DNA of 64,000 nt from Linepithema humile (lineage: Eukaryota; Arthropoda; Insecta; Hymenoptera; Formicidae), in assembly GCF_040581485.1 (NCBI RefSeq), contig NC_090132.1, positions 24,873,911-24,937,910 of the forward strand. The letters are read 5' to 3'. Positions within the stretch are counted from its first letter, which is position 1; each line of letters opens with the position of its first letter. The position numbers and the translations under genes were made by a program. The notes under the pieces were generated by a model, which saw nothing but the letters and a program-made list of their open reading frames with translations, did no database searches and was not told where the DNA came from. Below, one piece after another: positions 1 to 11,700 of the stretch.

Positions 1-239
1 GCAATAGTTAATCTTTTCTGTACTTTTAGCATAACATCGATAAATATGTACAAAAATTCATAACTTCGAAAATTCTTTGCAATGCGCATAATTATCTAAT
101 AAAATAGATACTTCAACGGATATATATAATAGAATCATAAATAAATTACAATATATTACAATATATAGGATGTCTCAAATGTCGCATATATTTCCAGATA
201 AATTAATGTTAACATTTTACTTATTAAATTCTTATGATT
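1..239. other. AT-rich left flank of the palindrome
   Basis: AT-rich sequence without open frames of note. I see no exon, transposon end or RNA gene here. Confidence 0.5.
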
Positions 240-319
240 ATATGTATTTTACGTTATTTCGAAACACATCTTATCTTATAATGATATTGAAATAAATACA
301 ATTAATTAAGTCTACTCAC

Positions 320-360
320 CGGTACGATGCGTAGCAGCGGAGTTGTTGTTCAAAGTTGAC
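320..360 (-). other. Exon-like segment B in the left palindrome arm
   Basis: A 41-bp minus-strand segment between a good acceptor (tgtatgttacag|GTCAAC) and a good donor (TACCG|gtgagtag). It follows segment A across a 283-bp AT-rich intron. Joined to A in phase 2 it stays open (S-T-L-N-N-N-S-A-A-T-H-R-T). It would leave in phase 1; any next exon would be left of the window. The splice signals at both ends are conserved in the other arm. Whether it codes is undecided. Confidence 0.45.
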
Positions 361-643
361 CTGTAACATACAAAAACATTCAAATTAATGTAGAGAAATA
401 ATTAATGCGCATATTACTGTTTGCGCATTAATCTTTTATACAAATATTTAATAAACAAATTATATATATACCAAAAAAACTATAATTTTTAAAATAATAA
501 TAAATATATGAAAATATCTAATAACTAAAAATATTGAAAATTGCAAATTTTGTATTGAATATTTCTAATATTTTATGTGCTACGTTACATCACATTCTAC
601 ATATGTGCAATATTTTGCAGATAATAAATAAATGATAACTCAC

Positions 644-735
644 TCTAAAGTTGCTTCGCTGGTGCCCGATGCCCTTCCTGAGCCTCCTCCTCCTCTCAGT
701 CTTCTTTGCAGTTCTTCAAAGGCACTCACACGCGT
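644..735 (-). other. Exon-like segment A in the left palindrome arm
   Basis: On the minus strand this segment ends in a strong donor (CTTTAGA|gtgagtt). One frame is open from a stop codon at 736-738 to the donor and reads ...EELQRRLRGGGGSGRASG..., leaving in phase 2. It joins in frame to exon-like segment B (320-360), giving ...TLESTLNNNSAATHRT. A second frame is open too (TERRRR... joined to VNFEQQLRCYASYR). No start codon is in frame and no clear polypyrimidine acceptor precedes the segment, so it may be the end of a first, non-coding exon. I do not recognise the peptide. The purine-rich core (GAGGAGGAGGAGG) explains part of the open frame. Confidence 0.45.
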
Positions 736-1666
736 TCACGAAAATCGCGCGATGTTTTAAACGGCACTACCGACGCGTATTTCGTCATTTAAGACAAAAG
801 TGGACTCGAATATTATCGCACGGATACGGACACGTTCGACACTGCCGTGTTCGTAACAGATAACGATAGAAAAGAATGAGATCGAAAAATGCGGAAAGTA
901 GTAAAGGTAGAATTATTGGAGATGATAAAATACAGATATGAAACATCTGTCCCGTACAAGTGCCGCCGTGCGAATAATAACAGGACAATAACAAGGACAA
1001 GGACGTGCCGATGTCGACTTGAAAAAGTGCGAGGAGTGGGGAGCAACAATGTGCGTGCGGAATGTGCGCAAGAGAAGGGACATGAGGCGTACAGACTAAT
1101 TGTAAACACGACGATGAAAACAGCCCCACTATACGTCACGAGTCGGTCTCGAAATTTTATTAACATTAGAGCATTTATTAAATATTTACCAAAATGAAAA
1201 CTTCAACTTGATTTCGATAAATATTCAATAAATGTAGTAATGTTAAAAGTTTCGAGACCAACTAGCGGCATACGATGGGATTGTTTTCATCGTTGTGCTT
1301 AGTCTGCGCGTCTCACATCCCCTCACTTTGTTTCCTTCGCTACATTCCACACGCATGTTTTTGCTCCCTACTCTCCGCATTCTTTCGTCGACACCGGCGA
1401 CGTCCTTGTCCTTGTTGTCCTGTTATCATTCGCACGGTGGCACTTGTACGAAGCAGATTGTTTCATATCTACGTTTTATCCTCTCCTACTATAATACTAC
1501 CTTTACTACTTCCCGCAATTTTCGATCACATCCTTTTCTATCATTATCTGTAGCGAATATGGCAATGTCGAACGTATCCGTGCGATAATATTCGAGTCTA
1601 CTTTTGACTTAAATGACGAAATACGCGTCGATAGTGTAGTTTAAAACATCGCGCAATTTTCACGAA

Positions 1667-1757
1667 CGCGTGTGAAGTGCCTTGAAGAACTGCAAAGAAG
1701 ACTGAGAGGAGGAGGAGGCTCAGCGAGGGCATCGGGCACCAGCGGAGCGACTTTAGA
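1667..1757 (+). other. Exon-like segment A' in the right palindrome arm
   Basis: Plus-strand counterpart of segment A, ending in the same donor (CTTTAGA|gtgagtt at 1757/1758). Compared with the left arm, an extra A and a missing T about 15 bp apart near the 5' side cancel out, restoring the EELQRRLRGGGG frame. A second frame (TERRRRLSEGIGHQRSDF) is also open to the donor in phase 0. There is no ATG in frame and no clear acceptor. It may be a non-coding first exon or a decayed copy. Confidence 0.4.
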
Positions 1758-2036
1758 GTGAGTTATCATTTATTTATTATCCGCAAAATATTGCACATAT
1801 GTAGAATGTAACGTAGCACATAGAATATTAGAAATATTCAATACAAAATTTGCAATTTTCAATATTTTTAGTTATTAGATATTTTCATATATTTATTATT
1901 ATTTTAAAAATTATAGTTTTTTTCGGTATATATAATTTGTTTATTAGATACTTGTATAAAAAATCAATGTGCAAAAAGTTTAATATGCGCATTAATTATT
2001 TCTCTATATTAATTTGAATGTTTTTATATGTTACAG

Positions 2037-2076
2037 ATCAACTTGAACAACAACTCCGCTGCTACACATCGTACCG
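2037..2076 (+). pseudogene. Exon-like segment B' in the right palindrome arm, one base shorter than B
   Basis: A 40-bp segment between acceptor tatgttacag|ATCAAC and donor TACCG|gtgagtag, against 41 bp in the left arm (one T of TTT is missing). In the EELQRR frame the junction GA+ATCAACTTGA gives E-S-T-stop. In the alternative phase-0 frame it stays open (INLNNNSAATHRT), so the call of a broken copy depends on which frame, if any, is used. Both splice signals remain intact. Confidence 0.35.
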
Positions 2077-4578
2077 GTGAGTAGGTCTAATTTATTTTAT
2101 TTCAATATCATTATAAGATAAAAAAATGTGTTTAAAAATAATGTAAAATACATATTTTCGTTAGCAAAGAAATTATTTTTCAACTTTTTTTCTAATTTTG
2201 AAACATTTCGGATATAAAGTTTCGAATTAAGATTACGTTATGACTTTCTTGAAATTAACTGAAAAAATGAATATTTTTTTATAAATAAGAGACCCTTATA
2301 TCATATAATTGAGAGCAGAAGCAACGCGAAATATTTTCAACCACTTCGCTAGTATGAGCGGTATTCTCGTCTGTTGTTTCATCATATAACTTCCGGCAAT
2401 TTTCCCAGTGTACGTTGGAAACGAAATTGGACGGGGGACAAACGGCGAGTGTTCGAGCGCAAAGAGCGAGCCGTGTCTTGTAACTTGCGAAATTCCCGTC
2501 TCATCGCTGTACATTTGCGACACACGGGTCGTTTAATACGGACCTTCAAGGTACCACGAATTGGCAGTCGCAGTCGGGCGCGAAGGCGTTCGTAACAGGG
2601 CGTGAAACTACGCGAAGGCACGCAAAGTGTAGTTTCAAAACAGCTTAACAAGCGCGGCAGCTTCGGCAATGGACCGCATCCGAAGCGGTCGAACACGGGC
2701 TATTCGTCACCCGTCCTTCTGCCTGCTCCCATTTGCCGGACGCGATTGCGTACCACGGTTAGCTCGATGGAGCTATCGGTTCCGGACCGGTCGTCGCGCC
2801 GCGCGGCTTTTTTTTTCCAGTCAACAATAGCGATAGCCAACCTCGTTCTGACCGGAGAAGCCATTACTCTCGTGAGTTCGAGCCTCTCCAGTCGTAAGAT
2901 TAACAGCCGCGCTTCGCCGACGAGATATATGAAGTCCGTGTCGTTAGGAGTGTTCGATTGTCAAACTGTATCGATCAATCGTTCTATCTAAAACCGTTAA
3001 TCGTTGTCAGGATAATTTTAAGATAACTACAAATAGTTAATATGAAATTTGATGTCTCTACATGTAATTCTTAAATGAGAAAGAAAAAAACTAATGGTTA
3101 TACCATTACATTAATCCAATCGATTATCTGATATTGGTATCTCAAATATTTAACTCGTACTCATATATTAACTGCAAATTGATTTAATTAATATAAATTC
3201 TATTAATCTTAAGTGATAGAGTAGTCGTCGCAAAAAACGTAATTAATCATGTGCGGTGAAAATTTTGTCTTGTTCACGCGTGTCTTTTCCAGAAGTCGTT
3301 AATTTCACAATTAAAAGGAGCTTTTAATATTCTTCCAACTTGTCACACGTGAACGTCCTAAATGCCCTCCTAGCGGTGCAAATGGCCACTTAGATTTTAC
3401 AGCACAGCGGAAATCGTTAGAGCGCGCTCGAATGACTCTTGAGGGTGATTTCGGGCGTTCGCGGGCAACAATAAATTTAACCCTCGAGTGGTAATGGCGA
3501 AGGTGCTCCCTTTACGCGCGGATGGACCCATCATCTGGGGCCAGATTCTTAGGTACCAACCGAATGTACTCCCGGGTGTAAAGGGTAAAGGCGTATATAT
3601 CCCGTTATTTACGACTTACGAGGAAGGAACGAAGAATCAGGCGTAGCGGGAGGGCACCTAAAATATTTACGTCCGGCGTGCACAACGGCCTGACACAGAT
3701 AAGGACGTTTACTCGCGAAACACACTAGTGCGACATCGGCAAACAAAGCTCGCCGTATGCACGCGAAATGAATCTTGACGTTGCTCGCAGGCATTGCTTC
3801 TCTCGCGGTCGCCTCTCAACAGAATCGTGAGCACCTCCGCGAGTGCAGCATTAAGCGAGGGTAATAAAGATAACCGACGGGCTAACAGCCACAAAAGTTT
3901 CTTTCCTCTCGGCCGTCGCGGATGTGTATATTACGTTGCGCGACGCAACACTGGCGCGTTGCGGTTCTAAATGCTCGCCGTGCTACATTGTATACGACGG
4001 TTAATTAATTGCACATAATTAGTTTGTCCCAATCAACACACAATTTTTCATCCAAATGGTGGCTCGAGGAAGGTACGAACGCACGCGTACATTATTCGCA
4101 TAATTATGTAGATTTGCATGATGAAATGTAATATTTCGAAATCAAAGTAGAGCACGCTACGCTGGTGAAGCGCGGCAACGAAAAGGGATGATTATTGTTT
4201 AGGAAGTTGTATGGAAATACGAAATTACAATGCTACAGGCGAAATCAAATTGTAATTGTTGTTCGCGTATATAGGATGCTAAATTCTCTCTCTTGCTTTT
4301 GGATTTCTCAGCGGATTTAAAGTCTGCTCCGTAAACGACGCGGTTGCGCGATCAATTTTAATAGAAGACACTTGGTCTTTCTTGTGTAAAAACGAGATCA
4401 TAGAGTACCGATTGATCGTAAGGCTCGGTGCCTCGCGAACTCGATGTCGTACACATTTCTCATCGGGATCCAGGTTAGCGAATGCGGTCCCCAGGTCATA
4501 GAAATAGGATCAAGTCGAATGGGCGCTCTTAGTGATTACATTTGCAAGTCAAACGAGGCAGTCGGCAAGATGGTGGAA

Positions 4579-4592
4579 ATATATATATATAT

Positions 4593-4640
<48 letters not shown>

Positions 4641-4699
4641 GGTATATTCGCAACGTATACATGTGTACAGACACACACACATATATATATAAAATATAT
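4579..4699. repeat. (AT)n/(AC)n compound microsatellite
   Basis: An (AT)n tract runs from 4579 to about 4635 with an ACAC interruption. Then come about 30 bp of unique sequence, an (AC)n run from about 4671 and another (AT)n stretch to about 4699. Open frames rich in I, Y and H across it are artefacts of the repeat. Confidence 0.95.
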
Positions 4700-4729
4700 A
4701 TATAAAATAATGGACAAAAGCTAAGGCCC

Positions 4730-5150
4730 CATAAGGGAGGACCGAGAAATCGAAACGATGAGAAGAAGAAGAAGAAGAAGTCTCGACGGGATTTACCTGA
4801 TTCGAAAAGTGCCCAGGCAGATTTCAGACAAGCGGCAAGTGTCGTGAAGAAACAGAAAGATCGGTAGTAAGATGGCGGGGCGTCATTTTGCGCAAGGAGG
4901 GTGTAATGGAGTATGGAAAACAGAGGCAACCCGTCGAAGAGAATGTGTCGTTGCCCTCCGCGAGAAAAAGGAAAATAGCGAGGAAGAGGGGAATAGGAGG
5001 GGGAGGGTGGGAGGTCGAGGTGAGCGGACGGAAGAGATCGAGACAGATCGGGAAAAAGGCGTCGCGGAGAGGAAACGGAGATGGGAGATACACGGAGGAA
5101 GAGGAGCGCGAGAAAGAGGAAGGAAGAGAGAGGCAGAACCGGCGGAACGG
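4730..5150. repeat. Purine-rich low-complexity tract with (AGA)n
   Basis: The plus strand is strongly purine-biased for about 420 bp, starting with an (AGA)n run at 4761-4780 and continuing with GAGGAAG/GGGAGGG blocks. Two overlapping plus-strand frames (108 and 95 codons, rich in R, E, K and G) come from this bias, and neither resembles a known protein. Such tracts can adopt triplex (H-DNA) structures; that is inference. Confidence 0.7.
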
Positions 5151-8100
5151 CTCGGCAGGTTTATCCCGGGACTAGCTTCATTTTCAGCCCTCGTCTGAAT
5201 ATAAAAGACAATTTAATTATAGGAGGGATTTTCAAAGGCAGATCGTGCACTCTCTCCCGTCTCTGTCTTTCCCTCTCCGCGTGCCCCTTTCTCCATCCGT
5301 GATCCTCTCTATCTGTCGGCGATATATCCCTTGGAAGCGTGACAACAAGAAAACCCGATGCGCACACATACGCTCGCGCGCAGATCATCGTGTATGTGTG
5401 GACACTCGCCGCTCCTATGTGGACATCGTTAGACGATATAATATAAGCTGATCGTGTGAGGATTTATGCGAAGCGGAGATCACGTAGGAGTAAATTATGG
5501 GCGAACTTAGTCGGAAAACGCGGCCTGCTATATGCAACCGAGCTTGTAAATTAAGTGCGGATAAATCGGGTAAGTGCGTAGCCGAAACACAAAATAGAAT
5601 CACGTCCGTCGCGCGCGCGTACAATTCTGCGCCCTATTAAAACACAAAAGCCCGATGGAAGAGCGCGCCCGAATGCCGAACTTAAATAAAACGCCCTTTA
5701 ACTGTTCGCGCGACCCGTCTTTGTGCGCGATACGTGTAACATGCCTCGCTAAACTTTTCAAAATAACGTGTTACGGTATCCTCAGTGATGCGAATAATTG
5801 TTGCTCACCGTCTTTACGTCCGAAATATTTCGCCTTTGTGAATTTTTTAAATTAACGCATTTAAACGCGTTTTGCAAAGTAATAACATTCTGAAAGTTTC
5901 TCTCCAAAAATGTTTTAACAAATTTGAGGTGAATTTTTTCGAAGGTATAATCTATTTCAAAAATTGACCATCTAGTCACTTTGAAAATGCTATTCTGTAT
6001 TTTAGAAAAACCTAGCATATAAAATAACAAACTTGACATTTGTTACGAATCTGTTATATAAGCTTGCGCAATAAATTCTTACGAATAAATTCGCTCTATA
6101 TTTTTGCTGCTACAGAAAAAATATAATAATTATACATGACCCTTACAAAGAATAACACACGCTTTATTAAAACTACATCGTGCGTAACGCTTCCTTTTTA
6201 CCGTGCTCGTTGTGGTCCTTTGTGGTACATCAACGGCAACAGCAAAGAGAGGCAAAAGAATTAATTAAAAAAAGCATGTTTGATATATTTCTCTTTTAAC
6301 GAAGAATATTCGTGAGGTAAAGCGCGCACGACGCTGATAGTTGAATATTAGTAATGCGGCGTATACTAAAATGAAATTCTGTAATGTGTAATCAAGCCAG
6401 TGGCACACAACTTGCATAATTTCACGAAAACTAATTAATTTCGTAATATCATCTTTAGCGTGGTTAATGATGCACACAGAAGCACATCATTGAAGAACAT
6501 TTCGATATTTTACTCGTGTGATTACAATCACTCTAATTTATTCAATCTTGTGTCAATTACAGCGATTGTATCGTCATCAATAAACATAAGGATCATTACT
6601 ATATACGTTTGCGTTATGAAACTCGAAGCTTCTTGCAGCTGTACAGATTTCGATTTTTTCTATAGATGCGTGTTAAGCATTTCCAGTCGGAGCGAAGGAA
6701 ATCGTGCGTGCGAAATTAATATCCGCCGTTTCGCGACGAAACAAAAGTAAAAGAATTGAGAGGCAAACAACCACGCCGACACGCACGAACGAAACATAAT
6801 TCTACACCAGTTACGATGCGGCGTACAGGTGTAGAATTAATAGGAAACCGCGTGTGAGTCTTTGAAGCCGATCCATGTTTTTGCAATACCACGGAACCAT
6901 CGAGCGCTCCCGCTCGCTCGTGATCGTGGCTATTTAAATGGACATAATCAACTTCCGCGAATGCAATTAATTTCAGCTGCGGGCATGCATAAAACCCCAC
7001 GACTGCCGCCGGCGGATTGTAATAATTTCCGAATATGTGATTCGAAACATTATATGTATATACAATCTGAACCGGGAACAGATGGCAACTGATAAAAGCT
7101 CTTCTAAAGTAAAATTAATCTTTCTGCAAGAGCATGCGGAAAAGTCACGTTTAGAAATATCTATTAAATTCCTAAGTTAAGTTTCTAAAATAATAATATA
7201 TTTTTTTTTTTAAATTGCATAAAGTACTTATTTTATGCTTATATTATGTAAAACGATTTTCTAACATCTGCTTAATTGTTTCTCCGCTGAAGCTTCGAAA
7301 TTCAGTAGATTTACACTCTGAAAATTCACCATCCACTCCTGTGAGAAATCTCGATCTCTTTTTTCTTATTCAGCTATGACCGACACACATTCCGCGGCAA
7401 CCAGCGGTGCATCAGATTATTTTGAATCGCATTACCAGGAGTATCGCGCGTTACCAGCCGCTTCGCGTATCAAATTAAAACGGTCGACGATAAATTCAGT
7501 TGTCACGCGGTCTCGAATTAATACCACATTCTACTTGTTCTACCCGCACGCTGCGCCGGGCATCTCATTAACGGAAAATCCATGGCGCTATCCTCGCAGT
7601 CAGTCGCCCTTCGTCTATATCATATAAACACCGCCTTTGCGCCTTTCGAGTGCGCCCATGGTTGCGCGCATATGATTTCTACATTAATATACGTGTAATC
7701 ACTCGCCCCCTCGCTCCTCTCGCTTTTCCGCAGTCATAATTAAATTTCGCATCTAGCTAGTGATCAAAGTTTGCTCAGCAAACATGGGAATGAAGTCGTA
7801 ATGTGCTTCTAATTTAAATATATATACGACAGTCAATTATAAAATATATTGCGAGCGCTCGAGCGTGAATAAATATTTCACTGGAATTGCGGTTGCTTCT
7901 TTATAGCATTATAATGCATGCATAAAAAACATAAATTATATTACATCGGTATTTATAATCATTTTCTCATAAATAACACTCTTGCAAAACGGTTTGTTCA
8001 GTAATATGTCGATTGATCCCAGAGCAATACCAATTTTTATCACGGATAAAACGTGGCATATACAGATAAAAAAAATTGACGTCGATAATCGCTGTTTGAT

Positions 8101-8209
8101 GCGTGAATGGATTACTTTTGTGTAACGATAAATCGGCGATTCTCGTTTCTATCTCCCTCTCTCATTCCTTTCCCATGGTCGAATACCTTGCCGCGGAACA
8201 TACGGGAAT

Positions 8210-8770
8210 AATTTATTGACTGCGCGGGCCGCGCGCACGGGAACAATATGCGGCGCGCGCCATCAAAGACGGGCGCACAGGCACGCGCTCCATAACCCGT
8301 GGATTTTATCCGGCGCTTTACCCGATCCGAGGTTAACAAAGACGACGCGCGAGCGTGCGGTGTATAGCACGACGGATCTCGCGCGCGTTTTGCTATTCTT
8401 CCGCGTCTGATAGATGCTCGTGGCGCGCGCGGAATCAAAGCCCCCGCGAGCCCTTTATTCATGACCGTGTCGCTATTTCAGCCACCGTCCCGCTCCGCGC
8501 GCGGAGCGATTCTCGCGGCCGTCTCCGGAACCGGATGCTGATGGCGCGGGTAAGGTCGGCGCCATTTATACCCTCGCGGAAAATCCGGGGCGAAATCTCG
8601 CGCTTTGAATGCCGGCGCAGACCTCACGGGATATCCGGGGGATTGGAAGGGGGAGGACTGCCGCGAGTACAGGACATAGTGCGCGCCGCCGGTGAAACAA
8701 TGGGCATTATTAAATATTCGGCGTGGATGGTATGTCGAGCGAGAGGTCGCGGCAGAGATACTGAAAAGGG
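8210..8770. other. CpG-rich island
   Basis: A GC-rich block with very frequent CG, GCGCGC and CGCGG motifs between AT-rich flanks. Open frames on both strands (188 codons at 8355-8921 plus, 116 codons at 8112-8462 minus) follow from the low stop-codon frequency, and none shows a domain. In Hymenoptera such islands occur in introns and near promoters; a promoter or conserved enhancer is possible but unproven. Confidence 0.5.
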
Positions 8771-11700
8771 ACGTGCGGGGAAGGGAGCCAAAGAGCGATG
8801 TCATTTACATATAAATTGCCCGCCTAAAATCATACTCACATTTAATTTTCCGCTACCAGGTCGCTTCGCGACCTACCTCTGCCTGCCCGCCCTGCCTCTC
8901 GCGCAGTTTAAATTGGCGTAACATATCTGTCCGTCCTGATCGCACTTAAATCATGGTGGTTTATGCCGCGGCGAGGCTCACGGCTAAATGACCGAGCGCC
9001 GGCGTTTAACTATTCAAATGAAAATTCGCGCGAACGTATGCGGAAGCTCGTGGTGAGCGGAATCGAGGAAACTGTGAGCACGCTTTCGCGATGGGTCAAA
9101 AGGAAAGGATCGTGAAAGAGGAGCAGTGAAGCTTATTGCGCTGCAGAACTAATCCCTTTTGAGCACAATGATAGCATCATCTTGCAATAATGGAGTATAG
9201 ATTGTCGTCTCAAATTTATACGGTGTGATTATTAATTTGCGAGCGTGTACTTGTAGAAAAATATATTTAAAGAAAATTTTCGACAGAAAGAAAAAAATCG
9301 CGTAAATCGATTCTTTACGACGCATAAAATAAATTTCACATAAAATAATTTTCTTGTTTAAAACGAATATTCATAATTCAATTCTGTAATCACGACTTTA
9401 TTCGAGAAAGTATAAAATCTGTAATACATATTAATTTATACGACAAATAATTAATATTACATAGATTTCTTGATAACTTTCGTCATTCTATTTCGTAAAT
9501 ATCCGCATTTTCACTTAATATATGCTATGTTTAATATACGTATAAAGATATAAAATAGGCGAAAAGAGAAAGAGAAAGATAAACGCGCGGATTTGCTAAA
9601 ACGCAAAGCCGTCCTTTTCAGTAGCGTTACATCGTTCTGCGACGTTATTTACATGATGGACGATTAAATGTCCTCGCAAACATACCCATGGCCGAGTCTA
9701 TGTAAACCCGAGACCCGACTAGTGCCCTCGCGAGAAAATTCGAAAAAAAGTCGGATGGAGACCTAGCCGACAGTTCGCGCCGGTGAATTATTATTCATAT
9801 TCGAGAATCCAGGAAAAGCCCGCGATGTAAATTCAACGAGGTAAAAGACACCCACCGGCGTGACTCTGTTATTACGTTGTTCCAAACTTTTTTTGCTCTT
9901 TCGCTACGAACTACTGTGAATAGACGATATATTTCAATCGAGCATTAATGAAAATTTCGACGAGAAACTCTCTTAGTGCACAGATTACATTATAAACGTT
10001 ATTCTAATTAGCTATGCAATGTTACTCTTTCTTATCTTTATCGTTACCAAATGTTATTAACAAATTTTTTACCAAGTTTCAATTTAATATTTTCAGTAAA
10101 AAAATCACATTTTTTCAATTTTTATTCTTAAACATTTTCGAAATTGTCTCTTAATTGTTTATTGGAAATCATTTTAAAAACGACATTTTTCATTAAATTA
10201 TCGTTTTTATTACTTTGCAAATAATTTTTTTCAATTGCTCAAAGAATCACTGTGTGAAGTTGAGTGTTACAGATCTGAAAACCTTTATATAATCTTTTTA
10301 CATAAAATATGGAATTCTTTTTAAATAACATAACTTTTATAATAACGTAACAGCTTAAATAAAATATAGTAGATTTTCAACACATGAAATATCACGTAAA
10401 TTAAAAGTTATATGTCGGTAGATTTACTGCAGTAAGACTTACGTACATCGTGCAGAAGTCTTCAATATATTCACGCGACACGTACGAGAATCTGAGAAAG
10501 CGACGAAAATTGGCCATAAAATAGTCACCTTAATCCATACCTGCGATTGGCCGCACAAGAAGACGTGTCGCATGACAATGAAGCCTATACTCCTTACGTG
10601 CACATGAAAATTGCAGCGAAGCCTCTGACTCTGCTTGTATATTTCATATTTTACGATGTGTACGCAGGACCATCGTGACGGCAAATACGATAAAAAGGCA
10701 GAGCAAAGAAAAAGAGAAAGCGAAGCAGAAAAATAAAGAGAAAAGAAGAGAGAAAGTTTATCTTCTTGTTAAATATTAAAATTTCATCTTTTTTGATTGA
10801 AAATACAAATAATAGTAATAAAGGCATATCTATTTAAAAAAATAACGCGCAATTACAATAAAGTATAAAAGAGACTTTCAAATGGAATAATAATTTAACG
10901 CAATTCTACTTCTATTTTATTTGTAATGGTTGCTTCGGTGCATTAGACGATACTAAGCGATACTGTTTCTCAGAATTACGCCGTATGTGGAGAATTATGC
11001 ATGCTAGACTTAATACTGGAAAACTAGGCATGAGCAACACAAAAGACCTAGTGTTGCTATTAGAACAAGCATCAAATATAACTGCGCATGGGTGCTAGGC
11101 AGAATAAGTGAATAGATAAGACAGACGCAAGGGAGAGGAGAGGCAAAATAGAGAGGAGGAGCACTTTCCGTGCATTTTACCGAGAGGCGAAACGCGCAGT
11201 ATACGGTGCATTAGCGCCGAGCGTTTACATAAAGCGTGCAACGCGCCGAGATGCGCATCAACGGGGATTGGCCGTCCAATGGCGACGCGGCCGCGTTCTC
11301 GTTTTTTTCTTTTTTTTTTTTTACGAAACTTCGCTATCCATCGTCAAGATCTGACTTTTTAGTCGTGGCTACGCGCCGGCATACCACGCGGCGGCTACGC
11401 GTTAGCCTCGTTAAATGACAAACGAGCAACGACTATGGAATATTAATGGCGCGCGCGCGCTACTTTTAGGTACGAATTACGGCCGTGAGCCGTAATCGCC
11501 GTTTTTATTATGTGTACGCCGGTTGTAAATATTACCGGCAGCTAGTACACTAACGAACTTCATCCTTGCCGCTCCGACAAACAAACGACGAGCGCAAGAT
11601 CCGCGCATTGTACTTAATATTCGCTTTTCAGAGTGAGAAGTCAAACGTCTAGAGCCGCCTGTTTCGTATTTCACTTTCACAGTAGTAATTAGCGAATGTG

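Larger units (their letters stand above)
240..1195. repeat. Left arm of a large imperfect palindrome (about 950 bp arms)
   Basis: The reverse complement of this segment matches about 1206-2155 along its whole length, with substitutions and small indels; by eye the arms are roughly 85-95% alike. Anchors are CACTCTAAAGTTGCTTCGCT (641-660) against AGCGGAGCGACTTTAGAGTG (1741-1760), and CTCACCGGTACGATGCG (316-332) against its counterpart near 2066-2082. The outer end fades near 240 and the inner end near 1195. The arm contains an exon pair on the minus strand, listed separately. Because the arms have diverged, a simple read fold-back artefact is unlikely; an old inverted duplication fits better. 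Confidence 0.9.
1206..2155. repeat. Right arm of the large imperfect palindrome
   Basis: This is the inverted copy of about 240-1195, separated from it by a spacer of only about 10 bp near position 1200. Similarity covers the central pyrimidine-rich part (an ORF start MGLFSS in both arms), the exon-like segment ending at 1757, the following AT-rich intron and the small exon-like segment 2037-2076, then about 75 bp more. I saw no obvious terminal inverted repeats or target-site duplication of a known transposon family at the outer edges. Confidence 0.9.
2156..8209. other. Non-coding stretch, no gene recognised
   Basis: Mixed AT- and GC-rich sequence. Apart from the microsatellite and purine tract at 4.6-5.15 kb, I see only open frames of 60-130 codons on both strands that overlap each other and lack motifs. 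If the CRIM1-like gene continues leftward past the window, this is intron. Confidence 0.5.

Noticed and set aside
651..863. Plus-strand frame starting with a signal-peptide-like hydrophobic run
   Set aside because: It is antisense to exon-like segment A; the leucine run is the complement of the GAGGAGGAGG core.
8355..8921. 188-codon open frame on the plus strand
   Set aside because: Lies in a CpG-rich island where stops are rare; composition is arginine/glycine-rich with no domain, and frames on the other strand are open too.
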